The position numbers and the translations under genes were made by a program. Of a stretch of DNA of 43,555 nt, positions 25,867-33,792 are shown piece after piece. Origin of the DNA: Gemmatimonadota bacterium (lineage in GTDB: Bacteria; Gemmatimonadota; Gemmatimonadetes; Palauibacterales; KS3-K002); assembly GCA_020350785.1 (NCBI GenBank), contig CP070722.1, positions 2,253,151-2,296,705 on the forward strand, read 5' to 3'. The notes beneath the pieces were generated by a model. That model was given only the letters and a program-made list of their open reading frames with translations. It searched no databases and was not told the origin of the DNA. How positions within the stretch are numbered: the first letter of the stretch is position 1; each line of letters begins with the position of its first letter.

Positions 25867-26276
25867 CGACCGCCTCCCGTTCCTTGAACTTGCGCCGGGA
25901 GCCGCTGGCGGCCCGCATAACCAGCGTCCTCCTCGTGCCACCACTCGATGCTCTCCTCCCCTAGCTTCCAGCACAGAAACACCGGCCGACCATCCAGTGT
26001 CGCGTGGAAATCAACCAGCCCCTCCTCGAACCCCTTGAACTCCACTCCCAATCCTTCTAACTCACCTACGTACCCGTTCACTCTATCCGTCAGCTCCTGC
26101 AGCTCGATCTCCAGCTCGCGCCGGCGTTCGCCCGACAAGTCTAACTCCATACTCGGCGAGCGGTACTCCTCTACCTTCTGAAGCAGCTGCCCGTGCGCTC
26201 CCACTATGTCCTGTACGATGCGACGCAGCAATGGCAGCATGCGATTCGCCTCCTCCAACTTGAAGTACTTCGGCAT
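25863..26276 (-). CDS. DUF2203 family protein
   Basis: The 137-residue product matches the DUF2203 pattern: KYFKLEEANRMLPLLRRIVQ at the N-terminus, a helical central region, and the conserved GLVDFHATLDGRPVFLCWKL followed by EESIEWWHEED. The function of this family is unknown. The ATG is preceded by GGGAG. It ends with an ATGA overlap with the aconitase-family gene, so the two are co-transcribed. Confidence 0.9.
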   Translation of the reverse strand: MPKYFKLEEANRMLPLLRRIVQDIVGAHGQLLQKVEEYRSPSMELDLSGERRRELEIELQELTDRVNGYVGELEGLGVEFKGFEEGLVDFHATLDGRPVFLCWKLGEESIEWWHEEDAGYAGRQRLPAQVQGTGGGR

Positions 26277-26313
26277 TTATCTTCTCCCAATCCGGTCTCT
26301 CCGATTCGGCCTC

Positions 26314-27459
26314 TCAAACGGCCATCGCCTCGATCGCGGCAGCACTGTCTTCAGTGGTGTTGTAGAAGTGCGGCGACATGCGCACCGCTCCGGGCCGATG
26401 GTCCACAATCACACCAGCATCCCTCAACCGCTTCACTGCGGCCGCCGGATCCCGATGCTCGACCATCACGATCCCCGAGCGCCTTTCCCGCTCTCCTGCA
26501 CCTCGTACGCGAAGGCCGTGGGCAAGAGCTCGATCGCGAAGATCCTCCGTCAAAGACGCCACTCGCGTCCTGATCCGCTCAACCCCGATCTCTTCAATCA
26601 GCTCGAGTCCGGCACGAGCCGTGTACAGCGTCGGTACGGCTGGCGTTCCCAGCTCGAACCTCCGAGCATCGCCCCGTAATCGCAAACGCCGCGGATCGAA
26701 GTCGAACTGGTCTTCCACACCAAACCAGCTCACCACAGTCGGCTCTAGCCTCTCGAGCAACTCTCCCCTCACATACGCGTAAGCGAGACCCGTACCCCCC
26801 AACAGCCACTTCAGACCCCCACTGAGCAGGATGTCGATTCCAGCCGCCCTGGCATCAACCGGAACTTGACCGATAGATTGATACGCGTCGATTAGAAGTA
26901 GGGCGCCGTTCTCGTGCGCCAGGCGCGACAAAGCCGCAATATCCTGTATCGCGCCAGTCGTAAAGTAGACATGCGATGTCGCGATCACTGCCGTCCGCTC
27001 GTCCACCGCTTCGGTGAACGCCTCCAGCGGTACGCTGATCCCGTCCGGAGAAGATAGCACGACGGTCTCGACGCCGTCGGCCCTCTTCGCCAGAAAATGG
27101 TAAACGAGAGTGGGAAAATCGAGATCGGTCGTCACTACTCTGGTCCGCTTGCTGAAATCGATCGCGCTGCACACCGATGCCAGCGCACCAGAGATGCTCG
27201 GCGCCAGCGCCGCCTCGCTCCGCTTCACCCCTATGATTCGAGCATACGATGCGCGAACAGCGTCAGCGACTTCCAACCAATAATCGTACCAGGCCGATGC
27301 CCCCCAGCGAGACCAGAGATCGGCATACTCCTGCAATCCCCTGCGCGCACGATCGGACAGCGCGCCCAGCGAACAAGAGTTCAGATAGACAGCTGAGCGA
27401 AAGATCGGGAATTCGCTCCGGTAACGCTCGGCTAGTTCGTAGAGATCCGCATCGGGCAT
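26314..27459 (-). CDS. class V-fold PLP-dependent aminotransferase/lyase
   Basis: The 381-residue product is a fold-type I PLP enzyme of the class V group: VYLNSCSLGALSDRARR near the N-terminus, TDLDFPTLVYHF, ATSHVYFTTGAIQDI, LLIDAYQSIGQVPVDA (Asp and Gln contacts) and the PLP Lys in LSGGLKWLLGGTG. It resembles kynureninase/isopenicillin N epimerase-like proteins more than cysteine desulfurases, since no active-site Cys loop is seen. It starts 18 nt from a divergent small zinc-ribbon gene. Confidence 0.88.
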   Translation of the reverse strand: MPDADLYELAERYRSEFPIFRSAVYLNSCSLGALSDRARRGLQEYADLWSRWGASAWYDYWLEVADAVRASYARIIGVKRSEAALAPSISGALASVCSAIDFSKRTRVVTTDLDFPTLVYHFLAKRADGVETVVLSSPDGISVPLEAFTEAVDERTAVIATSHVYFTTGAIQDIAALSRLAHENGALLLIDAYQSIGQVPVDARAAGIDILLSGGLKWLLGGTGLAYAYVRGELLERLEPTVVSWFGVEDQFDFDPRRLRLRGDARRFELGTPAVPTLYTARAGLELIEEIGVERIRTRVASLTEDLRDRALAHGLRVRGAGERERRSGIVMVEHRDPAAAVKRLRDAGVIVDHRPGAVRMSPHFYNTTEDSAAAIEAMAV

Positions 27460-27477
27460 AGGCTGTCAATCGAGATT

Positions 27478-27714
27478 ATGAGCGACTCATTCGATCCCGG
27501 AACACTCTTCGACGCGCATCAGGCTGCCGAGCTCGAGCGCGCCGACCGCCAGAACCCCATCCCCGGCGGCGAACCACCCTGCCCGGCCTGCGGAGCTAAA
27601 CTGGCCCGTCTCGTCGAGGCTCACCAGGCCCCCGACTCCGGCGACTCCCCGTTCCGAGTCCGCCTGGTATGCAGCTCCGCCGACTGCCGCCGCTGGACCG
27701 TCTACGACTGGTAA
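27478..27714 (+). CDS. small zinc-ribbon hypothetical protein
   Basis: The 78-residue product has a CPACGAKL pair and, 30 residues later, RLVCSSADCRRW, together a four-Cys zinc ribbon; the C-terminus is aromatic (RRWTVYDW). No function is recognised. Its start is 18 nt from the divergent PLP-enzyme start, and no ribosome site precedes the ATG, so the message may be leaderless. It converges on a small ABM-like gene. Confidence 0.72.
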   Translation: MSDSFDPGTLFDAHQAAELERADRQNPIPGGEPPCPACGAKLARLVEAHQAPDSGDSPFRVRLVCSSADCRRWTVYDW

Positions 27715-27727
27715 GCGGCACGACATC

Positions 27728-28021
27728 TCACTGCTCGAACAGAACGACCTCCCGGTAGTTCACATCCTCCCCTTCGCGCCGCACGCAGGCACGCCTGAGA
27801 TCCGCCCCCTGGAGGGCCTCCCCGATCCGCCCCTTCGTAGCCCCAGACGCCTCATACTCCACCCACTCCACGAATCGACCCGGAAGAACGAAATCTTCGT
27901 ACAGGCTTGCCCGTGCCCCAACCTCCGCCGCTGCCTCCGCGAACCGTCTCCAGCGGCCCAGGTACTCCTCGCGAAGATCCGGTCTCACCGTCGCTCGGAC
28001 TATCTTGACCCTCTTCAACAC
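27728..28021 (-). CDS. small hypothetical protein, possibly a dimeric ferredoxin-like (ABM-type) fold
   Basis: The 97-residue product has the pattern KIVRATVRPDLREEYLGRW, ARASLYEDFVLPGRFVEWVE and VNYREVVLFEQ, which looks like the strand-helix-strand pattern of ABM/NIPSNAP-like small proteins. This is a loose resemblance, not an identification. The GTG at 28021 has AAAGGGG just upstream and is preferred to the TTG at 28063. It is transcribed away from the next gene. Confidence 0.6.
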   Translation of the reverse strand: MLKRVKIVRATVRPDLREEYLGRWRRFAEAAAEVGARASLYEDFVLPGRFVEWVEYEASGATKGRIGEALQGADLRRACVRREGEDVNYREVVLFEQ

Positions 28022-28162
28022 GCCCCTTTCACCTCGCTCTCCCTCGCGCCCAAGCAGAATCAACCCCCGCCGCCGCGAATTGCCTCCGGCCGCTCTGTCA
28101 GCTTACATTGCGGTGCACCGGACGACCGTCGAAATCTCTAACCCGCGCGCCCGGGACAGTCT

Positions 28163-28573
28163 ATGTCTGAGGACAACTCGAGCCGCCTCGCGGCCAATGC
28201 TAATCAGCTCTACTGGCACACGACACGGCCTGCCGGTCGCCTGGCCGACGAACTGGGCATCTCTCGGTCCAAGTTCTACGCGCTCATCGAACCCCTGCGC
28301 CTGCAGATCGAGTGCGCGACTTGCGGCACTCCTCTGGCCTTCAACAGCCGGTCCGATCGCGAGGCCGGCCGCGGCCAGTGCCCCAGCTGTGGTGCCGTCG
28401 CCCACGTGCCGGAAGCACCCGAAACCGTCTTCGCACCCACGGCTTACCACCCCCCACCTCCGGCCGGCGTTCGCCAATGGCTGGTGCTCCCGGGAACGAG
28501 GGAGCTCTGGGTTAGCGCCATAGCAGGTGCCGCCGCCGGCCTGCTGATCTCTGGCTGGTGGCGCCGACGTTGA
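28163..28573 (+). CDS. membrane-anchored protein with helix-turn-helix-like and zinc-ribbon segments
   Basis: The 136-residue product has an N-terminal segment (RLADELGISRSKFYALIEPL) that looks like a helix-turn-helix, a four-Cys ribbon (CATCGTPL then CPSCGAVAHV), a proline-rich linker and one C-terminal membrane helix (LWVSAIAGAAAGLLISGWW) ending in arginines. The order suggests a tail-anchored cytoplasmic protein. I do not recognise the family. It precedes thyX by 50 nt in the same direction. Confidence 0.72.
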   Translation: MSEDNSSRLAANANQLYWHTTRPAGRLADELGISRSKFYALIEPLRLQIECATCGTPLAFNSRSDREAGRGQCPSCGAVAHVPEAPETVFAPTAYHPPPPAGVRQWLVLPGTRELWVSAIAGAAAGLLISGWWRRR

Positions 28574-28623
28574 CATGACCGCCCAGAGATGGGCTTCCAC
28601 AAACCTTTAGACAACACCGCCAT

Positions 28624-29406
28624 ATGGAGATCATACGCGCCCCGAAAGTAACCCTGCTGGCCCGACAGCAGTTCCTGGGACACCCGGATATCAACTGGAC
28701 CAGCGACTCCGACAACGACCCCCAGCAGCTCGTCGAATTCGCTGGGCGCCTCTGCTACCTCAGTTTCGGCAAGGATGTCAAGATGATCGGCGGCCACCGC
28801 ACCATTCAAGGCCGCACTTCTAACCAGGAATACCTCGCCAATCTCCTGGAGGTCAAGCACGGCAGCGTCCTCGAACACGCCGTCTTCACCTTCCTATTTG
28901 AGGGCATCTCCCGGGCTCTCACACACGAGCTCGTCCGCCATCGCGCCGGCTTCGGCTACTCGCAACTGTCGCAACGCTTCGTAGATGAATCCTCCATTGG
29001 GTTCGTACTGCCACCCGAAATCGAGGAAGGCACGCCCGCTTTCGATATCTGGAAGGAAGGCTGCCTCGCCGCCCTCTCCTCTTATCGCCAGCTCCTCGAT
29101 CAGGTCAGCGAGCAGGTCGCCGACGAGCCATCCCCCACTCTCCGCCGTAAACGCGCCCGCCAGGCCGCCCGCGCCGTCCTCCCCAACTGCGCCGAGACGA
29201 AGATCGTCGTAACCGCCAACGCCAGGGCCTGGCGCCACTTCATCGAGCTCCGCGCCTCACCCGCTGCCGACGCCGAGATCCGTAAGCTCGCCGTCGCCGT
29301 CCTCCTCGTGCTCCAGGTCGAGGCACCCGAGATATTCGGCGACTTCGATATCACGCCTCTATCCGACGGAACCGAATCAGCAGCAGCGCGCCACAGCAAG
29401 GTCTAG
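28624..29406 (+). CDS. thyX: FAD-dependent thymidylate synthase ThyX
   Basis: The 260-residue product has the ThyX core: VKHGSVLEHAVFTFLFEGIS, LTHELVRHRAGFGYSQLSQR (the RHR...S signature region), LPPEIEEGTPAF and RRKRARQAARAVLPNCAETK followed by RAWRHFIELRASPAADAEIR. ThyX methylates dUMP using FADH2 and methylene-tetrahydrofolate. The signature contains one residue more between RHR and the S than the standard RHR-x7-S (RHR then AGFGYSQL then S). The length is typical. It starts a cluster with the class III aminotransferase, nfu-like and TolB-like genes. Confidence 0.95.
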   Translation: MEIIRAPKVTLLARQQFLGHPDINWTSDSDNDPQQLVEFAGRLCYLSFGKDVKMIGGHRTIQGRTSNQEYLANLLEVKHGSVLEHAVFTFLFEGISRALTHELVRHRAGFGYSQLSQRFVDESSIGFVLPPEIEEGTPAFDIWKEGCLAALSSYRQLLDQVSEQVADEPSPTLRRKRARQAARAVLPNCAETKIVVTANARAWRHFIELRASPAADAEIRKLAVAVLLVLQVEAPEIFGDFDITPLSDGTESAAARHSKV

Positions 29407-29430
29407 CCGCGAAACAGGTCCACTCGTTAC

Positions 29431-30795
29431 ATGAGCAAGCTAACTAACGGCGACCTTCTGCCTCACATCACCGTCACCCCGCCCGGACCCCGCTCCCGGC
29501 AGCTGGCCCGCGAGCTCCGTCTCCACGAGGCCCCCAACATCACTTTCACCTCCGACGACTTCCCCGTCTTCTGGCGTGAGGCCTTCGGAGCCAACGTGCT
29601 CGATGTCGACGACAACCTCTACATAGATCTCACTGCTGGCTTCGCCGTCGCCGCCGCCGGCCACCGCAACTCTCGCGTCGTCAACGCCATCTCCCAACAG
29701 CTGGCTCTGTTGAGCCACGGCCTGGGCGACGTTCACCCACCCGAGATCAAGGTCCGCCTCCTCCAACGCCTCGCCCAGATCGCCCCCGGCGACTTGAGTC
29801 AGTCGATTCTGGCTAGCTCCGGCTCCGAAGCCGTCGAGGCGGCCCTCAAGACCGCACGCCTCGCCAGCGGCAAACCCGGCGTCCTCTGCTTCTCCGGCGC
29901 CTACCACGGCTTGACCTACGGCGCCCTCGCGCTCACCGACGGCGCCAGCTTCCGCGACCCGTTCGAGGACCAGCTGGGCATCCCAATCGTCCGCGCTCCC
30001 TTCCCCGATCCCTTCCGGCCCCCTCCCGAACTGTCCGGCACCTCAAACCTGGCTCAGGCAGCCGTCGCCGCCACCGCAAAACGCCTCGACTCCGCCCGCG
30101 ACACCATCGGCGCCATCATCGTCGAGCCCATCCTGGGCAGAGGTGGAATCGTCATACCACCGCACGGCTTCCTTACCGGACTCCGCAACGAATGCGACAA
30201 ACGCAACATCATCCTCATCTTCGATGAGATCTATTCCGGCTTCGCCAGAACCGGCCGCTGGTTCGCCTGCCAGCACGACGATGTCGTACCCGACCTGCTC
30301 TGCGTCGGCAAGGCCCTCTCCGGAGCCCTCCCTTTCTCCGCCTGCATCGGACATCCCACCATCATGAGCGCCTGGCCACTCAGCAGCGGCGCGGCCATCC
30401 ACACCAGCACCTTCCTCGGACACCCGCCCGCCTGCGCCGCCGCCCTCGCCCACATCGACGAGATAGAGCATCTCGGCCTCGTCGACCGCGCCGCCCAACT
30501 CGGCACTATCCTCGATCAGCGGCTCCGCCCCCTCCAGGAACGCTGGCCCGTAATCGGCCACATCCGTTGTCGCGGACTCATGGCCGGTATCGAGCTCGTT
30601 CGCGACCCCAACTCCCGCCAACCCGACCCCCAGCGCGCCGCCCGCCTCGTGCGCGCCGCCCTCCGCCGTGGCCTCATCGTCCTCGCCGACGGAATCCACG
30701 AAAATGTAATATCGCTTACGCCACCCCTGACCATCACCCCGCAGCAGCTCGACTTCGCCCTCGCCACCCTCCAGGATTGTCTCGCCGCCGTCTGA
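29431..30795 (+). CDS. class III PLP-dependent aminotransferase (aspartate aminotransferase family)
   Basis: The 454-residue product shows class III features: FGANVLDVDDNLYIDLTAG, SSGSEAVEAALKTARLASG, FSGAYHGLTYGALALTD, IIVEPILGRGGIVIPP, LIFDEIYSGFARTGRWFA and CVGKALSGALPFSACIG with the Schiff-base Lys. Such enzymes act on omega-amino groups (4-aminobutyrate, ornithine, acetylornithine). The gene cannot be assigned to one substrate. It starts 24 nt after thyX. Confidence 0.93.
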   Translation: MSKLTNGDLLPHITVTPPGPRSRQLARELRLHEAPNITFTSDDFPVFWREAFGANVLDVDDNLYIDLTAGFAVAAAGHRNSRVVNAISQQLALLSHGLGDVHPPEIKVRLLQRLAQIAPGDLSQSILASSGSEAVEAALKTARLASGKPGVLCFSGAYHGLTYGALALTDGASFRDPFEDQLGIPIVRAPFPDPFRPPPELSGTSNLAQAAVAATAKRLDSARDTIGAIIVEPILGRGGIVIPPHGFLTGLRNECDKRNIILIFDEIYSGFARTGRWFACQHDDVVPDLLCVGKALSGALPFSACIGHPTIMSAWPLSSGAAIHTSTFLGHPPACAAALAHIDEIEHLGLVDRAAQLGTILDQRLRPLQERWPVIGHIRCRGLMAGIELVRDPNSRQPDPQRAARLVRAALRRGLIVLADGIHENVISLTPPLTITPQQLDFALATLQDCLAAV

Positions 30796-30844
30796 CCCAT
30801 TAGTTTCCTTCCGGCCCTGGACCCTGCGATCGAAAGGAGCACCT

Positions 30845-31120
30845 ATGCCGGACCCGAACGTCACCGTTCAGGGTACGCCAAACCCGAATGCCGCCAAGTT
30901 CACTGTCGATCGCGCCCTCGTGGAGGGAGGTCCCAGCAGGTCCTTCTTCGACCGCGGCTCGGCCCAGGCCGACCCCCTCGCCAGAGCGATCTTCGACATC
31001 GACGGCGTGGAGTCGGTACTCATCGCCGATGACTTCGTCACCGTCACCAAATCGACCTCGCTCGAGTGGGACCAACTGGTCCCCCTCATCGAGAAAGCCA
31101 TAAAGGAGGTATTATCCTGA
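30845..31120 (+). CDS. NifU/Nfu N-terminal-domain protein
   Basis: The 91-residue product is a stand-alone Nfu_N domain: QGTPNPNAAKFTVDRALVEG, PLARAIFDIDGVESVLIADD, FVTVTKSTSLEWDQLVPLIE. It has no Cys, so it cannot bind a cluster itself through the usual Nfu CxxC. Such domains are fused to the Nfu C-terminal domain in many proteins. A strong AAAGGAG precedes the ATG by five nt. The stop overlaps the next gene's start as CTGA. Confidence 0.88.
   Translation: MPDPNVTVQGTPNPNAAKFTVDRALVEGGPSRSFFDRGSAQADPLARAIFDIDGVESVLIADDFVTVTKSTSLEWDQLVPLIEKAIKEVLS
31103..31109 (+). promoter_or_regulatory. ribosome binding site indicating a CTG start for the TolB-like gene
   Basis: AAGGAGG at 31103-31109 is followed by 7 nt and then CTG at 31117. 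No ATG, GTG or TTG lies at a usable distance; the next in-frame start is a TTG at 31132, 22 nt away. It supports an unusual start (see finding). Confidence 0.65.
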
Positions 31121-32226
31121 CGCGCAACCGCTTGAACCCAGGCCTGATCGCCATCGCCGCCGGGCTGGCCGCTTTTGCCTGCTCCCCACAAGGCGATGCG
31201 CAGTCAGAAGACGCAGGTTCGTCGCCCTCCACGAGCGACGTGGGCGCCGCCACGGTCGCGCCCGAGCCGGATGAGGTCCATCTGCGCAACATCCGCCAGC
31301 TTACTCTCGGCGGAGAGAACGCCGAGGCCTATTTCTCTCCGGACGACCGCTCCCTCATACTTCAGTCGACGCACGGCGAGTACGCCTGCGACCAGATCTT
31401 CACCCTGGCCTTGGACGCCGGGGAGCTGCAGCTAGTCAGCACCGGGCTGGGTCGAACGACTTGCGCCTATTTCTTCCCAGCGGGTGACAAGATCCTCTAT
31501 TCGTCAACCCACTTGGATGATCCAGCTTGTCCGCCGCCGCCCGACTACTCCCAGGGATACGTCTGGTCGCTTTATCCCTCCTACGACATCTTCGTGGCCG
31601 ATCGCGATGGGCAGAACCTCGTGCAACTCACCGACTCCTGGCGGTACGATGCAGAGGCCACAATCTCACGCGATGGCCAAAAGATCGTCTTCACCTCCCT
31701 CAGAGACGGCGATCTCGACATTTACGTGATGGATGCCGACGGTTCCAACGTGAAGCGGCTTACTGACCAGCTCGGCTATGACGGGGGACCTTTCTTCTCC
31801 TACGATGGCACGAAGATCGTCTATCGGGCCTACCACCCTCAGACCGCCGAAGAGAGCGCAGATTACCTGCGACTTCTCGAGCAGAATATGATCCGGCCCA
31901 GCCAACTCGACATCTTCATCATGGACGCCGACGGATCGAACAAGCGCCAGCTCACCGACAATGGCGCGGCCAATTTCGCTCCCTACTTCTTCCCGAGCGG
32001 AGGCCGGGTGATCTTCTCATCGAACATGCACAACCCGGAAGGGCGGGACTTCGACCTCTACGCCATCAACATCGACGGGACCGGCCTTGAGCGGATCACA
32101 TATCACCAGGAGTTCGACGGCTTCCCGATGTTCAACTCCGACGGCAGCCAGCTGGTCTGGGGCTCGAACCGCCACAACGCCAGACCCGGAGATACCAACA
32201 TCTTCATTGCCGACTGGATTGACTGA
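31117..32226 (+). CDS. TolB-like WD40/PD40 beta-propeller lipoprotein
   Basis: The 369-residue product begins, from the CTG at 31117, TRNRLNPGLIAIAAGLAAFAC, a lipoprotein signal of normal length (basic start, hydrophobic core, Cys22). After a Ser/Pro/Asp-rich linker follow TolB-type PD40 repeats: DIFVADRDGQNLVQLTD, DIYVMDADGSNVKRLTD, DIFIMDADGSNKRQLTD, DLYAINIDGTGLERITY. No enzyme motif is seen. Likely a periplasmic or surface binding protein. A GTG at 31066 would put 37 residues before the lipid Cys and lacks a ribosome site. It converges on the SDR gene at 32237. Confidence 0.87.
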   Translation: MTRNRLNPGLIAIAAGLAAFACSPQGDAQSEDAGSSPSTSDVGAATVAPEPDEVHLRNIRQLTLGGENAEAYFSPDDRSLILQSTHGEYACDQIFTLALDAGELQLVSTGLGRTTCAYFFPAGDKILYSSTHLDDPACPPPPDYSQGYVWSLYPSYDIFVADRDGQNLVQLTDSWRYDAEATISRDGQKIVFTSLRDGDLDIYVMDADGSNVKRLTDQLGYDGGPFFSYDGTKIVYRAYHPQTAEESADYLRLLEQNMIRPSQLDIFIMDADGSNKRQLTDNGAANFAPYFFPSGGRVIFSSNMHNPEGRDFDLYAINIDGTGLERITYHQEFDGFPMFNSDGSQLVWGSNRHNARPGDTNIFIADWID

Positions 32227-32236
32227 GACTCGGCCA

Positions 32237-33145
32237 TCAGACCCTTCCGCGGCGAGCGCCGGTAAGTCGCTCTTCTCTCTCCTCGGCGATCGCCGCGGGA
32301 AGGCCCACCCTGTAATTCGGATACTTCAGTTCGACGCCCAGCTCGGCCCCCAAGCGTACGCTTCTCACCCGCTTGCTGTCGAGCTTCCGCCGCAGCTGCG
32401 CCTCGCCGTAGATTCGGCGCGCCTCCTCCTCGCCAATCCAGTCCGGTTGCGCCAGCCCATGCAGGTCGGCCGCCAAATTCGCGAACTCCGAAGCGCGATG
32501 CGGCTCCGCATCTACCAGATTGTAGACCCTCCCGTCACTCCCACGTTGCCAGGCTGCCAGCAGCCCGCGAACCAGATCGTCCACGTGGACCCGGTTCACC
32601 CAGGTATCGCGTCCACTGATCAGCTTGTACCGCCCGCTCTCCAGCGCCCCCCGCAACGTCCTCCCGGGACCGTAAATCCCGGTGATCCTGCAGATCCGCT
32701 TGGAGATGCCCAGCACATCACCCAGTTCAACTACCGCATCTTCGGCCAGGCGCCGCTCCCTCCCCGCCACGCTCGCGGGGTCTACCTCGGTCGTCTCGTC
32801 AACCCACTGGCCTCCCCAGTCCCCGTAGACCGACGTGGAACTGGCGTAGATGAACGCCTGAAGAGCCGGTCTAGCCACCGCTTCCAACACCTGCGCCAGG
32901 GGCTCCTTGTCCTCACCCTGCGGCGGCGCCAAGTGGAAGACCACTTCCGCATCCAGCTCCGCGAGCTTCGCAACCGTACCCGGCGCCTGGAGATCCCCCA
33001 CCAGCGGCTCGATCCCCGCCGACTCCAGCAGAGCGGCCCGCTCCTCGCTCCGCGTCGTTCCTACCACTCTGTACCCCAGCTCCAGCAGTCGCCCTCCCAG
33101 ACGCTCCCCGCTATAGCCGCACCCCACGACTAGCGCACACTTCAT
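32237..33145 (-). CDS. NAD-dependent epimerase/dehydratase-like SDR (YeeZ type)
   Basis: The 302-residue product starts KCALVVGCGYSGERLGGRLL, an NAD-binding fold with GxGxxG-like GCGYSG, and has YASSTSVYGDWGGQWVDE, RITGIYGPGRT and NRVHVDDLVRGLLAAW. The catalytic Tyr lies in SVYGDWGG, but the downstream Lys of YxxxK is not evident (RERRLAEDAVVE). It resembles YeeZ/SDR_a5 proteins, which lack classical dehydrogenase activity evidence. The ATG at 33145 overlaps the Nudix gene stop as ATGA. Confidence 0.85.
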   Translation of the reverse strand: MKCALVVGCGYSGERLGGRLLELGYRVVGTTRSEERAALLESAGIEPLVGDLQAPGTVAKLAELDAEVVFHLAPPQGEDKEPLAQVLEAVARPALQAFIYASSTSVYGDWGGQWVDETTEVDPASVAGRERRLAEDAVVELGDVLGISKRICRITGIYGPGRTLRGALESGRYKLISGRDTWVNRVHVDDLVRGLLAAWQRGSDGRVYNLVDAEPHRASEFANLAADLHGLAQPDWIGEEEARRIYGEAQLRRKLDSKRVRSVRLGAELGVELKYPNYRVGLPAAIAEEREERLTGARRGRV

Positions 33146-33753
33146 CCTCGCGCCCCACTTCCGTAGCCCATCCGGCTCAGCAGCCCCTCCAACTGGCGCA
33201 GAATGTTGAGGGTAAGCCCCCAAATCACGTGACCGCCGTACTCGATCGTCGGGAACTCACGGTCCGGCAGTACATCCAGACGCAGCGTGCCTCGATGTTC
33301 CTCGCTCACCACCACATCCAGCGGCAACCATACCGCCATCTCCACCTCCGAGCTGGTGCGCGCATCAACCGATTCTCTCACCGCCACCACAAAAGGAGTC
33401 ACCACGATAGCCGGTATATGCCGGCTCCGCGGCGCCACGTCATCCAGCCGACCCAACAGGCGGCCGACTTTCGATAGATCGACGTCAACCTCCTCTATTG
33501 TCTCGCGCACCGCCGTCTGCCAAAGGTCCTCGTCATCAAGATCTCTCCGACCACCCGGCAGAGCCATGTGGCCCGACCAAGGATCCTTCTCGCACTCAGA
33601 TCGCTTGATCGCCAGAAACTCCAACCCCGACCCCGCCGGCCTCAACAGCAGTGCCACCGCCGCCTCGATCTCATAGCTTCCCCGTGCCGCGCGGCGTGGC
33701 TCGCTGCGCGCTAGCTCCCGCGCAATTTGGTCGACCAGTGACTCAACCGTCAT
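33142..33753 (-). CDS. Nudix hydrolase, CoA pyrophosphatase-like
   Basis: The 203-residue product has the Nudix box in PGGRRDLDDEDLWQTAVRET continuing IEEVDV, preceded by DPWSGHMALPGG, the pattern of the CoA pyrophosphatase (NudL/YeaB) group. The box ends EEVDV in place of EEVG-hydrophobic, a mild departure. The metal-binding Glu residues REXXEE are kept. The ATG at 33753 has AAGGCGG upstream; a GTG at 33759 is too close to it. It is co-transcribed with the SDR gene by ATGA overlap. Confidence 0.88.
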   Translation of the reverse strand: MTVESLVDQIARELARSEPRRAARGSYEIEAAVALLLRPAGSGLEFLAIKRSECEKDPWSGHMALPGGRRDLDDEDLWQTAVRETIEEVDVDLSKVGRLLGRLDDVAPRSRHIPAIVVTPFVVAVRESVDARTSSEVEMAVWLPLDVVVSEEHRGTLRLDVLPDREFPTIEYGGHVIWGLTLNILRQLEGLLSRMGYGSGARG

Positions 33754-33792
33754 TGACACCGCCTTGGCAAGAAGCAGAGCGAATCACGGCAC

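Noticed and set aside
30043-30864. Minus-strand open frame of 273 codons opposite the class III aminotransferase
   Set aside because: Gly/Glu/Ala-rich antisense shadow without motifs; the plus-strand gene is clearly coding.
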